A stretch of DNA of 64,000 nt. Source: Rhodocollybia butyracea. Its lineage: Eukaryota; Basidiomycota; Agaricomycetes; Agaricales; Omphalotaceae. The stretch is taken from assembly GCA_015501585.1 (NCBI GenBank), contig JADNRY010000041.1, positions 278,266-342,265 on the forward strand, read 5' to 3'. The position numbers and the translations under genes are program-made. Under the pieces are notes generated by a model, which made no database searches, had not been told where the DNA came from, and was given only the letters and a program-made list of their open reading frames with translations. Below are positions 21,617-34,046 of this stretch, piece after piece (position 1 is the stretch's first letter; every line of letters begins with the position of its first letter).

Positions 21617-22114
21617 TCAGGTTTGCTGCACGCAGGCGCTCCATCCTCTGTTGGTAAACTTTCCATCTAGGAAAGGAGCAGAATTGTGAGACTTGCCTCT
21701 TATCCTCTCCCAAAGAAAGTCTTTTGTCGAGTGAAGGTATACCAAATCACCCATACCATATCCAGGGCCGTCAAACTACACTCGCACTGCCGTTGTTAGC
21801 ATATGGTCACTAACTTTGGAGGACACTGTTTCGCCATCTCGAAAGACACAAAGGTGAAAGATAGATGGTCCTCGCGTTGGTCAGTTGAATGTTGGGGATA
21901 CTTGTCTATAAGATAGATCATTGACAACCTATCTGTTTGCGATCCATACAAGTTCCCCAGATTCGAGGCATCGAAGTGTAGCAACTCAAGTTCGAAGACC
22001 ACAATACTTCCCAGCCCACAAGGGTCTTCGTCCTGTCTTTGATTGGATGATGAAGACAGTGGAAGGGAGGTGGACGAGAGACTTCGATAATGAATCAGTA
22101 CTCTGGATGAAAAA
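21617..22114 (-). pseudogene. Possible decayed or unrecognised gene
   Basis: One minus-strand frame carries protein-like segments (for example STVFIIQSKTGRRPLWAGKY, VATLRCLESGELVW, GPGYGMGDLVYLHSTKDFLW) over 500 bp but is broken by stops. A good intron at 21815-21777 (GTTAGT, TGCTAAC, GTGTAG; 39 nt, phase 0) removes one of the stops. At least three others (TGA near 21990, TAG and TGA further on) are not removed by any clear intron. A second frame over 21820-21960 is also open. This fits a relic better than a working gene. No family was recognised. Confidence 0.3.
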
Positions 22115-22837
22115 ATCAGCTCAGCTCAGTTGTAAGTATTACCCGAAGTGCAAAGCAGGCTACAGTGTGATAACAGCTTGACGAGCTTGATTGCCTCAAG
22201 CCACAGGAGTCCAAGGTTTCACGATCGTCTAGCCAGTTCAGAGTTATGAGAGCTTTTTAGCGAAGATGAGTAGTTAAGTTACATATGGTTCCATTGAAAG
22301 TAAAGTACTTTATTCTATATTCCTGCATTTTACAAATTATGTACCATAATGCACAAGATTTTCTGCAATAAATACAGGAAACTAAAGACATGTGAGGACC
22401 CAGAATAATGAGCAAAATGGATAGATTTATGGAATGAAGCGGAAGTATGGTACGTGTAACGGAGAAACAGAAGGAAAGAGAGAGAGGCTTGAAGTTGAAC
22501 GAACAGCAAGAGTGATGCCTACAGAAAAGATGAAAGAATTCCGCCAGATAAACGTGAAACTAAGTATTGATAATTGGGAAGGGAAAACTAATTTTGTGGA
22601 GTGCGGGATTGAGCCAGTCGAGGAGAGGGGAGGGCGAAAAGAAGGTATTGCAAAGTGATTGGAGCAGTTATGGCCAGATAGTGACCAACACAAATATACA
22701 AGGAGAAGGAATCACCGGACAGGGAGCGAGAAAGAATACTATTCGAACACGCAGTTGTACAATCACAAGACGGTTTAGAAACCTCGTCCATCATCACCCT
22801 GTAAACTATCTGAACGGACTGAAACACCGCGGAAACA

Positions 22838-24613
22838 TCAGATCTCTAAAGGTTCGTAAGTTCGAGCGTCGAGCACACCTCTGGGTTGACCCTCGCTAGC
22901 ACCAACTCTGCTATCTCTTCTACCGAATCCACCGACACCGGGCCCTCGGGGCTGTCTGACGACACCTCCGGGACTTTCATGGCCACTACCACTTGATGCG
23001 TTCATCGATCCAGCCGACTGCAAACCAGAAGGGAGGTTGGGCACCGGGGGTACACCGCCACCAAATCCTCCATTAGAAAAGAGGGAACTAAAGCCGCTCG
23101 ATAAACGACGAGAAGGAGAAGCAATCGTGGCATAGCCTTCGCGAATGTTACCATTGGAGGCACGAGTGGTGAGACGAGGAGCTTGGGAGTGGAGCGTTTT
23201 CAAGTCTGGCATTGATTTTTTCACTCGCAATGAGGCGGGAGCAGCTGAGATAGTGGACCCAGTGGGAGTCAGATAGGCAGACGGGGCTCGAGAGAGTGTT
23301 GGAGCCCGTTGAACTTGTTGCTGCTGCTGATTTCAAAAAATGTTAGAAAAGTAGATCAAAAAAGATCGGGAAGACATACCCTTTGCGGATCGATACGAGT
23401 TACGACGGCATACCTTTCGTCGCCCTCGCCAACAGAGTAGTGGTACACGCCAAGCTTTTGGGCGATGAGATGCACGACACGACGCTGTTTAGGAGTCAAC
23501 ATTCTAGAAAACGCCAGTTCATCGCGCATGCGGTCGTCCTTGAACAACAAGATGCGAGAATAAATTTCGAGAGTTGATGGGTCATTCAAATCTAATTCGC
23601 TGGCTGACGCCTTGTCAGAGGAAGGGGCCGGGGGAAAGACCTGTGGCGCAGCAGGAGCTGAAGCCAAAGAAGGATGGTTATAAGGAGAAGGCATGGTTGA
23701 AACGGGAGGGGAGTATTGTGGCTGCTGCTGTTGGTACGAACCAGACGAGAAGGAGCGTTGAGGGGGAAAACCCGGAGGAGCGGCAGGACTGCCGTAGTCC
23801 TCATATCCAGGGGAAACAACACCACCGATTTGCTCTTTCTCAAGCTGCATTGAGCGCATGCGACGGAGGGCTTTTTCCCTCTCGATGCGTTCCTTCTCAC
23901 TTGCTTGAAGAACTTTCTTGTACTCGACGCGTAGCTTACGTCCCTGCACGTCGAAACCATTCAGGGCTGCAACAACGGCGTCTGCATCGACAGACTGACG
24001 AAAGTTGGCAAAAGCGAGACCACGAAAGGCACCTTGCTGGTCGAGATGGTAATTGAAAGCGTACGGGGTAGGAATAGACAAAGACGCCTAGAAGCGGCGG
24101 TCAATTGCTGGCCATCGCCGAAGAATCGAGACAACGTACAATTATATCCAGCAGTGTTTCGCGCTTGACATTAAATGGTATATTTTTGATAACGATGGCG
24201 GTAGGAATTATTTCGTCATCAGGATTCTGACTAGGCGTAGTAGGACCTATAGGTGGGCTCAGATGGCTCATAGGAGGGGAACCGCCAGCGGAAGAAAAGT
24301 CTGAGTTGTTATGAGGCGACAGAGAGCGACTGTCCGAGGAATTATCAAGCCATTGCTGAAGAAAAAAGTGAGAAAAAGCCGGATGAAAAAAAATGGATGA
24401 ACTGACTGTGGGAAGCCCACCTCTAACAGGCTTGTTCTTCAGCGGGGACTGACCAGTAGTAAGGGGATTATATTGGCTCTGGATAGGAATTCCTGGAGAT
24501 GTAGCAAAGTGATATTGAGGCCGGTTGCCGCTGGAGCCTTCATAATCGTAAGAGTCGTGAAGACGTTGCTGAGAAAGCGACAGAGAGGAAATATCTGGCG
24601 GAGAACTGGTCAT
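22838..24613 (-). CDS. RNA-binding protein with RRM and R3H domains (Cip2/Pin4-like)
   Basis: About 470 aa in five exons. An N-terminal disordered part precedes an RRM: TAIVIKNIPFNVKRETLLDII is the RNP2-like strand and GAFRGLAFANFRQ is RNP1. A helical KVLQASEKERIEREKALRRM follows. After a Pro/Gln-rich linker comes a segment with R3H features: MLTPKQRRVVHLIAQKLG then VYHYSVGEGDERYAVVTR. The C-terminus is Ser/Gly-rich. S. pombe Cip1/Cip2 and S. cerevisiae Pin4 share this kind of layout and act in stress-related mRNA control and cell-cycle/DNA-damage responses. The intron 24406-24356 is 51 nt, stop-free and in frame, so a 17-residue-longer isoform is possible. The stop is at 22838-22840. Confidence 0.82.
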
Positions 24614-24806
24614 AATTGTCTTGAGAGAGAGAGATGAAAAGTCCTAATGTGCTCGTAAAGAAAGCAGAGAAGGGAAAATGGCGGAGAAATGGAGAGAGAA
24701 CTGATTTTGATGAAAAAGGCTCTCGAGTTCTTCAATCTTGACAGGTGACTCTTGCCCTTGGCTTAGCTAACACGGACTTGTTATTTGTTAAAAAAGTACA
24801 AAGCGT
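24614..24806. other. Short intergenic
   Basis: Upstream region of the RNA-binding gene and 3' region of the small unknown gene. Confidence 0.5.
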
Positions 24807-25146
24807 TTACACAACTATTGCTCGCTTTAATGGTGTCAAGTCAAAAGACACAGGTATAGAAAATAATCTAGTATGGTCCCAAGGCCCTCTGGAGCTTCCT
24901 GCGGACACAGGGCTACTGATTTCTTCTATCGCAGTGTCTACTTGTAAACCAGAGACTCTTTGTCTTGGACCACGACTAGCAACCATCGGCGGTGCAAATG
25001 TCGGTCTCGGAACAGATGGCATGTAAAACTTTGGCACGCTGCAAACACCATGAGTTATACTTGTACAGCTTTCTTTCATTTTATTACCTTCGAGCTGGTG
25101 TAGGGCCTTGTGCCAAACGCAGAGGACTGGGAGGGCCTCTTCGCAT
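24807..25146 (-). CDS. Small protein of unknown function (about 97 aa)
   Basis: Two exons. ATG at 25146 opens RRGPPSPLRLAQGPTPAR. A 49-nt intron with a GTAATA donor and GTTTGCAG acceptor leads into SVPKFYMPSVPRPTFAPPM, continuing with VASRGPRQRVSGLQVDTAIE and ending FSIPVSFDLTPLKRAIVV. The composition (Pro, Arg, Ser, few Cys or Lys) and the clean splice favour a true small gene. No signal peptide, membrane segment or family was recognised. It lies in tandem, downstream of the E2 gene (25594-26535). It could instead be the 3' end of a longer gene with unseen upstream exons. Confidence 0.45.
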
Positions 25147-25593
25147 GTTGGATTCGAATAAAATGACTGTTTAAAGTGGGAATAAAGGTCCAAGGCAAAG
25201 CAGAAGCCTGCTCGTAGTTTGCCACGGAAACTACACCGAGTATTAGAACCACAGCAACCCGAAACAGACAGACAGAATACTGACAAGAAATTTGGGACAA
25301 AATCCTACAAAGTTACAAGCGAAAAACCGGACAGTCTTGCGCGCGCAAAACTACAAAGCAAAGTTTAATAACGTAGTTTGCAGTTTGCCAGCCGATTCGA
25401 TCACCCGTCGGTACCAGTCCGTTGCTGAAGAGCTGTAACTTGTTCGTTGCTAAACGTCAAGTGACAACTCGTGGGTCAGTGATCCTCGTGCTTGTATCAC
25501 CCTCGCCTGTCACGATTTTGTATAACTGGGCCAGATAGATACAACGATTAAAATAGAATACACAACAAACGACGATAACACATATTTACACTC
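25147..25593. other. Intergenic, about 450 bp
   Basis: No gene seen. A short (GACA)3-like run occurs at about 25264-25276. Confidence 0.55.
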
Positions 25594-26535
25594 CTACGCA
25601 GACTCATCCTTGAGTGATCTATAATTTCGCAAAAGCTGGGTTTTGAACGCTGTGAATATCATCAGATGAATTCGAAACTTGGAGCAATTAACTGATTGCA
25701 ATGATTGAACAAACCTTCTTGATTGTTCCATATAGCGGCGGCGTCAGAGTTAAGCGGTGAGGCGTTGTTGGGCTCTGAGAGAAAATATTAGATGGACAGG
25801 GTTCACAGCCGAAGATGACGCACCACCAAGCAAAGATTGAAGAGATATGAGGATCGTCTGCACGCTATAGACAGCGGACCACTTGTCCTGTGCCATCGGA
25901 TCGTAGGGTCAGCAAACGCGCCACAAGAAAAAGTCCGACAAACCTGTAAAATATCAAGACAGATAGTCCCAGTGCCGATATCGACGTTAGGATGGAAACA
26001 GGGCGTCTCAAACTTTATAGTGGGCGCAATGTAGGGATAATTGGGTGGAAAATGGATAGATATTCTGAACGTCAGTCCAGCGTAGACCTGATATGAGATA
26101 CTTTTGTTAGCAGAACAGAGGAAGACCTTGTTGATTTGGCTCACCGTCCCTGAAGCACCTTCAATTGTCCCCACCCAATCGAATAGGTTCGAGTCGCTTT
26201 TAGGAAAGGCAGACTATGTAACACGGATAAGTTCGATCAAACAAGCTTTACCGCGAGAGAGATTTGCGACTGACGATACCAGGAGAGGAGGACATCTATA
26301 GTTGATAAATGAACCGCTATTCCTCGACCTCGAGCCTGCTTTAAAAAACGCACCATTAGAGTCATAAGCTCATTACCGAGGCTAGAGCAGCATTAACCAA
26401 TATTTCAACAACAGAATGTGGCGAACTTTACCGTTTGGCGACACTGCCTGCTCCAGACTGTGAAGAAGCGGTATGACCAGATTTATTGGACGCGGGTGCG
26501 CGAGGAGGAGCTAGAGAGGACGTTACTTGCTCCAT
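25594..26535 (-). CDS. UBC11: Ubiquitin-conjugating enzyme E2 of the UBE2C/Ubc11 type
   Basis: About 175 aa in six or more short exons. The start [20 protein letters not shown] is followed by the E2 core: [52 protein letters not shown] and [13 protein letters not shown]. The active-site Cys lies in [20 protein letters not shown], with [13 protein letters not shown] just after. The CLDIL-KWSA-LLGEPN-SPLN pattern and the N-terminal extension are those of UBE2C, the cyclin-selective E2 used with the anaphase-promoting complex in mitosis. It ends [10 protein letters not shown], stop at 25594-25596. The three smallest exons were placed by homology and splice motifs. Confidence 0.88.
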
Positions 26536-26910
26536 TGAGAATATATACGAGGAGATATGTTATACAGAAAGAGTTCAAGAAAAAAACCACTGAGGGAAGC
26601 GGAGAAAGAAGTAGTTTGAATAACAGTAACGCGAGGCTAGTTTGACACGTGATGGCTACTAATAGGTTGCTACATAATTTAATTACAAGGTCGTTAGTAT
26701 TTGTGTCCTTCTTTTCCTTCGGTTTTTTTTTGCCCGGTTACATGCTCCTTTTCCTCTATATCTCTAATCTGCTTTCTTCTGTACAAATTTTCGATGCAGT
26801 GAAAAGTTTTTTTTACTTCCATACGCGTGTGCCGGCATTTTCCGTCGGCTCATGTGGGAAACCGGAAATGATGCGTACTACGCACTTTGAAGTCTTGACT
26901 TGCTCCAACA
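26536..26910. other. Intergenic, 375 bp, between divergent UBC11 and EDE1
   Basis: Shared upstream region, T-rich on the plus strand. No TATA box stands out. Confidence 0.55.
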
Positions 26911-29900
26911 ATGTCCTCCAGCTTTGCGCCTACGCAGGCAGAGCTCGCGCTCGTTAACCAGATTTTCAGCCAATATGATACCCAACAAATTGGAGTTATC
27001 ACTGGTGAAGTCGCTGTCCGTGTATTTGAAGGTGCCAAGCTACCTCCCACCACACTTGGCGAAATTTGGAGTATTGCTGATGAGGACAATCATGGCTGGC
27101 TGTCGAAAAAAGGTGTCTCAATTGCGCTTAGGCTTATTGGATGGGCTCAGAAGGGAGAGAAGATCAGTAAAGACTTGATTTCGAAATGTAAGTGTAATGT
27201 TGTGAGTCTAGGGACGAGGGATTTACTTGAAACATTTATGAAGCTGGCCCATTACCTGTCGTTGAAGGAATCTCTGTCGTTTCTTCACATAACACCGGGA
27301 GATCAATACCCAGTTCTCCACCGCCAACTTCATCCTTGCCTCCGCTGGCACCGCTTGACAGAACCAGGTATGTCAACATGTTTATGAAGTCGGAGCCCAA
27401 AGATGGTCTCCTGAGCGGTCAGTGATTTCTGTCTCCTTGTTCTGAATCTACTGTCGCTCATAGCTTGCACATAGCTGAACAAGCTCGCGACATATTCGTC
27501 AAATCCCGTCTATCAAACGACCAGCTACTTCAGATATGGTTCGATTACCTGCTCTCTTGTACATTATATATATATTCTAATATCCAAAATCCAGGAATCT
27601 CGCTGATACCCAGGACCGCGGTGCCCTCGATTCTACAGATTTTGCCATAGGAATGTATTTCATTCAAGGAGTAATGTCCAACCAGATTCCTGTCATACCC
27701 ACTTTCCTACCGCCAGGTCTGTATCAACAGGCTTCGGGCGGCGCAACTCCCAGCGTCCGTACGCATCTTACTGGAGGCACGACTGGCTCGTTCAGTCCTG
27801 GGCCTACCCAGTCTTCATTCCCACAGAACAGAGCCTACGTCCAGCCACAATACACTGGTCAGATGCTCCAGCCTCAGAGCACCGGTGCAACTGCCCAGAA
27901 AAAGCCTTTGGTTGCTCCCACTCTTCCTGCGCGCAAAGTGACAAACCCTTCGGCTATCGGAAGCAGCGCGTTTGGTGCCGCCCCTCAGTGGGACGTCACT
28001 GCTGCTGAGAAGGCTTCGTCTGATGGCTACTTTGATACACTAGATACTGCCAAGCTGGGGTACATTGAAGGAGAGGTTGCTGTACCCTTTATGTTGGAAT
28101 CTAAATTGCCTGGGGATGTACTTGCTCAAGTCTGGTGAGTCACCTTGCAGTTTCTGAGGTTCAACAAGAACCTAAGTTGTTTACAGGGATCTCGCCGACC
28201 TCAATAATGACGGCCGTCTCACTCGTGACGGCTTTGCTGTCGCAATGCATCTAATCCAGAAGAAACTCGGAGGAGGAGATATTCCTCCCAGTCTTCCTCC
28301 GTCTTTAATTCCTCCGTCCATGCGTCAAGTCAATACTGGAGTCTCCTCATCCCCTTTCTCTCCTGTACAGGCTCAACAGCCTACCTCTCAACAAGACTTG
28401 TTCTCTTTCGACGAAACCCCACCTGCGTCTGCGGCTCCGTCTAATGGCGCGTTCAATATTCCAATGCAAACCACGGGCTCTCAACAGGCCCAGCAACAAC
28501 CTTCGGGCTTCGTGTCACCATCCAACTTTACTTCTCCTTCACTCTTTGCGTCACCTTCTGCTTCACATGATCCCTTTACTTCCTCAGGTACAAAGTTTAT
28601 AAATCTGCCTACCCCACAATATTGATGATATCTCAGGTTCCAAGGATCTCCTCAGTGACGATGAAGAGCTTAATACCGCCTCATCACATCCTCTTGAGGA
28701 CCAGTCTGCAGAAATTGGCAACACACAGAACCAATTAAACTCAACGAACAAGTCCCTCGCAACAGCCAGGAACACACGAGAGACAGTGGAGCAAAAACTT
28801 GCTAACCAAGCTGGGCAACTTGCGGCTCTTCAGACTCAACTGTCGGCCGCCAAAGCCGCATACGAAACGGAAACGAAATTGCTCGAGACTTTAAGGGAAC
28901 GTTACTCCACCCAGACTGCTGAAATTGACAAGTCCCGTACCGAGCTTATCACTGCCGAAAGTGACCTGAGTGCTATGCGTGTCGAAAAGACGGAAATCGA
29001 AGGGAGTTTCTTGAGGGACAAGGAGGAAGTGAGAGCGATTAATCGAAAAGCTTTCGAGGCCAGTCAGCAGATCGAAACTTTAAAGGCCGAAATCGAAAAG
29101 GCAAAGAAGGAAGCCAAACAACAGAAGGGTCTTTTAGCTATTGCCAAGAAACAGCTTAGCTCTAAAGAAGCTGAACGAGCTAAAGTCGAAAAGGAGCTTG
29201 CCGAAGCTCAGGCTGCGACGGTGGCCGTTGCCCAGGAGAAGGAAGAAGTGGAGGCTGAATTAGAGAAGGTTACTACTATGCCGGTGGATACTGGTGCAGA
29301 CTTGGTAGTTACGGCGCCGGTTCTTCCGGAGCGTACGACATCTCAAGATTCCTTAACGTTTGCTGCTGCCCATGCATTGCCAACCACTCCCGATCTTGGT
29401 ACGCCTGGGAGTAAGAGTAACAATCCTTTCGAGCGGCTGGTCAAGTCTGACCCATCTACTCCCCGGACTCAGTCTCCCTTCCTACCGTTCAGCAACGCCA
29501 CCGTACCTAGTCCGTCCGTGCATAATGGTGGTGCAGAGATGGCGACAAACGAACCCTCGTTTGACGATCCGTTCGGTTTCTCTCAGGCATTAGATGTTCC
29601 TATCGAAGCTCCCGTTCCAACTACCGACTCAGCGCCCTCTGAAGATATTACCGGTATATACCCGCCACTCTTGACCTTTACGAATCCTCTCCTCCGACAC
29701 CGACAACTGCTCAGACAGAGGAGTTTGTCACACCTCCCTCTACCGCTGATGGTGCTGCTATCAACCGCAAGTCTACTGAGGAAATGATGACCTCCAAATT
29801 CCCTGACCTTGGAACTGATGTCGTTACGGCTCCCACTGCCACTGTTGAGTCGCCTACAACTCCCAGTCATATGCCTGGCCATTTCAGTGCACCTCCCGAA

Positions 29901-31209
29901 AGTCCTCATGAAACGGATTTCGATGCTACTTTGAGAGAACTTGAGCCACAGGAGTCTGACAGTAGTGACGACGAAGACGAGGTTCCCCTTGCGTCTCTTA
30001 AAGCAAAAGCTGCTGATACCCCAGAGAATGAACTGAAGTCTACAGCCACCCCAGTCACGAATGGGGCTTCATTCGACGATGTATTTGGTGTCCCATCTTC
30101 CAATGGCAAGACAGTTCCTGCTGCAAAAGCCACGGATGTCTCTGGCATGCCTCTCAAGGCTGAGACTTCTCCGTTCGGTGTAGAGCCATCGGTTTCGAAT
30201 GTCTCTTCCCCTACTGAAGCGGGTGTTAACGCGTTCGATGAAGCAATGGGTAAAATCTCTTACACTGCTGATGTACCCTTGACAACACCGCAATTCTCAT
30301 TCGATACCGCTTTTGATGACAATTTTGATTTTGGGTCTGCCAAAGCTCCGGATACGTCTTCGTCCTTCCCTCCAGCACCTGTGAATGGAACGGCACCGAC
30401 GACTGTGAATGGATCTGATGGATTCGAAGATCTATTTGTGACTCCCCCAAGGAACAACGTTTCTCCAGCAGCTCGCCCCGTATCGACTTTTTTGCCTAAT
30501 GTAAATGCTTCACCATTATCCACAGCTCCTCCTACAGCTCCTCCCCCGGCTAGTGCTCCCCCTGTTACTGCCGGGCCCAGCTTTGACGAAGTTTTCGCTG
30601 GTCTTGACTCTTCAACCCTTGCATTGGATTTACCTCGTACTGCCAGTGTCCCCGCTCCGGCCCCGATACCCGTCCCAACGCCTGTCCCAGCGGTGAACAC
30701 TCCAAGTACCCCTACACAGAAACCATTTCCGGCAGCCTCAAAGACCTCCCCGTCACAGTCCAGTATTACACGAACCTCTTCGCCGCCTCTTCGAACGAAA
30801 TCTCCTCCAGTTCGAACCAGTTCTCCGAAACCTACATCTAGACCTTCGACTACTCAATCTACTTCCAAGGATGGACATGAAAAAGAAAAGATTCCACCAA
30901 GGCATTCGAAATTAAGTGTAAGTCGTCTCCAGCGCTAATATCGATAGATGCTGAACGGGTTTTCAGATCCGACTACCGTTTGGAAAGAAGAAAAAGCAGG
31001 AGGCAGCTCCTCCACCTCCTCCTTCGCAACTCCTAACTCCTCCCACAGAGGAACCGGAACGGACTGGGTCTCCCGCCGTTGACGATGACGTAGAAGCGGT
31101 GAAGCAACTCACTGCTATGGGTTTCAGCCGTTCTCAAGCTGTAGGAGCACTTGAAAAATACGCGTACGATGTACCAAGGGCCCTCAATAGTCTTCTTGGT
31201 CAGCCATGA
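26911..31209 (+). CDS. EDE1: EH-domain endocytic scaffold Ede1 (Eps15-like)
   Basis: About 1,250 aa. Three EH domains: residues ~8-95 (LVNQIFSQYDTQQIGVITGE, WSIADEDNHGWLSKKG), a second through DQLLQIWNLADTQDRGALD, and a third (YFDTLDTAKLGYIEGEVAV, WDLADLNNDGRLTRDGFAVA). A Pro/Gln-rich linker precedes a coiled coil at about 28660-29260. A long Ser/Thr/Pro tail with repeated FDD(V/P)F motifs follows. A C-terminal UBA domain (VKQLTAMGFSRSQAVGALEK) ends the protein. This order is that of yeast Ede1, an early-arriving organiser of clathrin-coated pits that binds ubiquitin and NPF-type partners. An intron near 29655-29720 is needed to restore the frame; its acceptor is uncertain. Divergent from UBC11. 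Confidence 0.93.
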
Positions 31210-31467
31210 TCGTAGTTTTATTATCCCTTTTGAAATTATTGGAAAAATGGCTTCACTCTTTTATGTAAATGATCGCTTTTCTAGGCGTTGCACACTCGTT
31301 TAACATTCGTGGAACTTTCATCTATGGTATCCCTATCTATTACCCTCCTTCACAATATCTTCAATAAGAACCCTCTACTGTAATGGGTGGAATAACTCTT
31401 TCTGGAATCGTTTCAGGCAGTTCAAAGCCCCGTGGCACGTGTCTAATTCCAAAAAGATAAGCTTTAT

Positions 31468-33948
31468 TTATAACATATGCATATGCATACTCCCCGTCGA
31501 AAACCTGCTGGGTGGTAGATCCAAAGGACCCGAAACATTTTTACACCAGGCTTCCCATTCCTCTTGCTTCTCAATTTGTTGATTCAGTTTCTGCACCTGT
31601 GCAAGCGTAGGAAGGTGTGTGTGGAGACAGTACACATAGGCAAACAAGTCGCCATCTTGTACAAGCTTGATGGTATTTTCACCAAGGCGAATGTAGAATC
31701 CAATATCAACAAAGCCATCTGGAATCAGAACGGACTGGTAAAAAAAAGTCAGATTCATCATACTTTACGAGAATGGAGGCAACAAACAGCGTTGGGTGGA
31801 GCCAAAGGTATAGACCGGGTTTTTCCATCCTGTTTAGTGATTTCAAGATGTAATTGGTTCCCTCTTGGCCATGAGGGCTTCAGCTCATCGTAGTTGGGAT
31901 TTTTGCCCATTTCGGCTTTCAAATAGCATGCCAAAGAAAGACAAAGGGTATCTCGTCTATCTTCGTGTCTGGAAACAGTGAAAGTGAATAAAAACTGACA
32001 AAATAGATGCATACATTGGTGCAATCATTCGGTGATTCCAATTTTGGATCGAAGTGAACTGATGTTGGTTAACTGAGAAATGCATGCTGATAGAAGTATC
32101 CTTCTTCTTGCGTCCTTCTTGCTTTGAAGTGGTGAAGTGTTTACCGAACCCAGCTGTAGATATCATGTAAATCCAAGATGTTAGACTGAGAAAATACTGA
32201 CCGCAATTGGGAAGCAACACTTTGGTGAGTTTTTGTCGTCTTTCTGTTAGGGTAGCCTAGTTGAACTTCAGACCGGGAATTCAGTAAGGGATGATAAGGA
32301 TTACCAGTGGCATGTCAACATCTACATCCGGAGAGAATTCAGCTTTCTCAACTGACTCTGAATCAACGTCCATCGCGTCCACCACTTTGGGACGACAGAC
32401 TTCTCGTTCTTCTGCTTTTATCGTCCCCTCGATTGGACTGCGATGGGTAAGTTTGGTAGAACTAAGAGATGCTGAAGGCGGAGGTGTCATAAAGGCTTGG
32501 TCAAGAAAGTTCAGTGGGGATTGGGACACACGGCCAGTAAAGGGAGAAGAATGCATTCTATGGGGAATGTTTAAAGAAGGCAATTCTCTTTGAGGATTCA
32601 GAGGAGATTGTGATTTCATCGCCACGTCAAGGAAATTAGGAGCGCTGGAGACTGAACTTTCACGTTTAGCCAACATTTCCTGATCAACGCCGATGGAATG
32701 TATGGAAACTAGGGAGCCAGAATAAGCAGAAGTGCCAGTCTCAACAGGGGGTGATCCTTGCGATTCACGAGTCATCTGTACCTCAACCGATGGTGTGGGA
32801 TCGCTGGTTTGTAATTCCCCGAAATAGGACGTATTAGGTTCAGATTCTCTCATTACTACCTCCTGCATATCCAGATCTTCTAGATCCTGTGTCGAAATTC
32901 TATGTGCTTTGAGTTTCTTCTTCTTTCGGGGCTTCAGTGGCACTGGAGAGAAATCGTTCTGTAGTGTTTCAGGGGGGACTTGCTTTGAATCGTTAACCAT
33001 CGGGGGTGGCGTCGAATAAGATAAAGTCGGGTGGGATGAAGCTGAATCAACCACTGGAAAAGAAGTCGAGGATGAAACAGGTGGTGGGGTGGGGTTCAAT
33101 GAGTAATTTAGGCCTGGGTTAGCTGCAGGTGATGAAATGGTAAGCGAATGTGAGGGATTAGATAAATGAGGAACCGAGCCTGAATTGATCGCCGGAGAAA
33201 TTGTACGTGGATGCTGTGGACCAAAGGTAGTAGATATGAGCGCTGAATTAGAGCGGAATGCTGCTTCTGGATTGACAGAATGTATTGATGGAGGCGGTGA
33301 TGAAATCATTGCATCTACATCGATAATTTCAGGGCGGGATATTGTCATATACAATGCCTGGAGGCGCGCTATAAACGCGTTTATGAATGCAGAGAAAAGA
33401 ATGGTGGAAATGCGTACTGCGAAGCGAAAAAGATGAAGATGCAGGAGAGCAAGTAGTCGGAAATCGGTCTCGAAAGCCGTACACAGTGGCAACGAGTTTT
33501 CGATACGATTGCACGTGAGTGTTATCAGGATATTCATGTACATTGAATGTTCCTTTTGGATCAATACCGAGTGCAACTCTCAAAGTGTAGAGAGCACGCT
33601 TGGAGGATAAAACAGATTGAGACGTAGCTAATGGTGGGCCTACAAAGATTTACCTCTATTATCTCTATAATCTTAAGTTGAACTTCAGGATAATAAGCTC
33701 TTGGATCGGTTGCCTACGCTCGTCAGAGCGTATGTTTGAGCAGACTTGGACGAACTATCACTTACCCAATCTGTAAGTTTCTCAACAAATTTGTTATAAT
33801 CATCGATGCTTGAAAGTTTATTTTCGATTACTTTCAGCAGTTTCATATTTTTTTGCTTGGGGTCGATGTTCTTCTTGTGGTCAATGGGAGATTGGCTACT
33901 CTTCTGCTTGGGATCTAAAGTCTGCTTATGGTCTAAAGGTTCGGACAT
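31468..33948 (-). CDS. Unknown protein, probably nuclear, with a conserved C-terminal block
   Basis: At least seven exons, roughly 700 aa. The N-terminus (SEPLDHKQTLDPKQKSSQ) has repeated DHK/DPKQK units. A helical segment follows: KLLKVIENKLSSIDDYNKF, then DPRAYYPEVQLKIIEIIE and ALYTLRVALGIDPKGTFNV. A long disordered Ser/Pro region with a basic nuclear-localisation-like KPRKKKKLKAHR makes up the middle. The C-terminal third looks folded: SISMHFSVNQHQFTSIQNW, LCLSLACYLKAEMG, NQLHLEITKQDGKTRSIPL, GFVDIGFYIRLGENTIKLV and LAQVQKLNQQIEKQEEWEAW. No family was recognised. Its layout loosely recalls chromatin or SUMO-pathway proteins, but that is speculation. The joint near 33330-33460 is uncertain and probably needs a longer (about 127 nt) intron. 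Divergent to DBP4 with 98 bp between ATGs. Confidence 0.6.
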
Positions 33949-34046
33949 TATGGTAGAAACGAAGTGAAGTGAAAATACATAGGCGCTCAGCAATTCATCC
34001 CGTGACGGGGTGACGGACCGAGAAAAACTTGTTTCTGCCCTCAACC
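33949..34046. promoter_or_regulatory. 98-bp bidirectional upstream region, unknown gene/DBP4
   Basis: Separates two divergent ATGs. It contains CCGTGACGGGGTGACGGACC, with two GTGACGG copies, possibly a CRE-like or bZIP-type site. No TATA box. Confidence 0.45.

Noticed and set aside
24745..25026. Plus-strand frame opposite the small minus-strand gene
   Set aside because: The minus strand gives a two-exon model with a clean intron; the plus frame has no ATG-led or family support.
29650..29725. Apparent frameshift in EDE1
   Set aside because: Explained by an intron starting GTATAT with an acceptor at CTCAGACAG that restores the frame, so it is not treated as a mutation.
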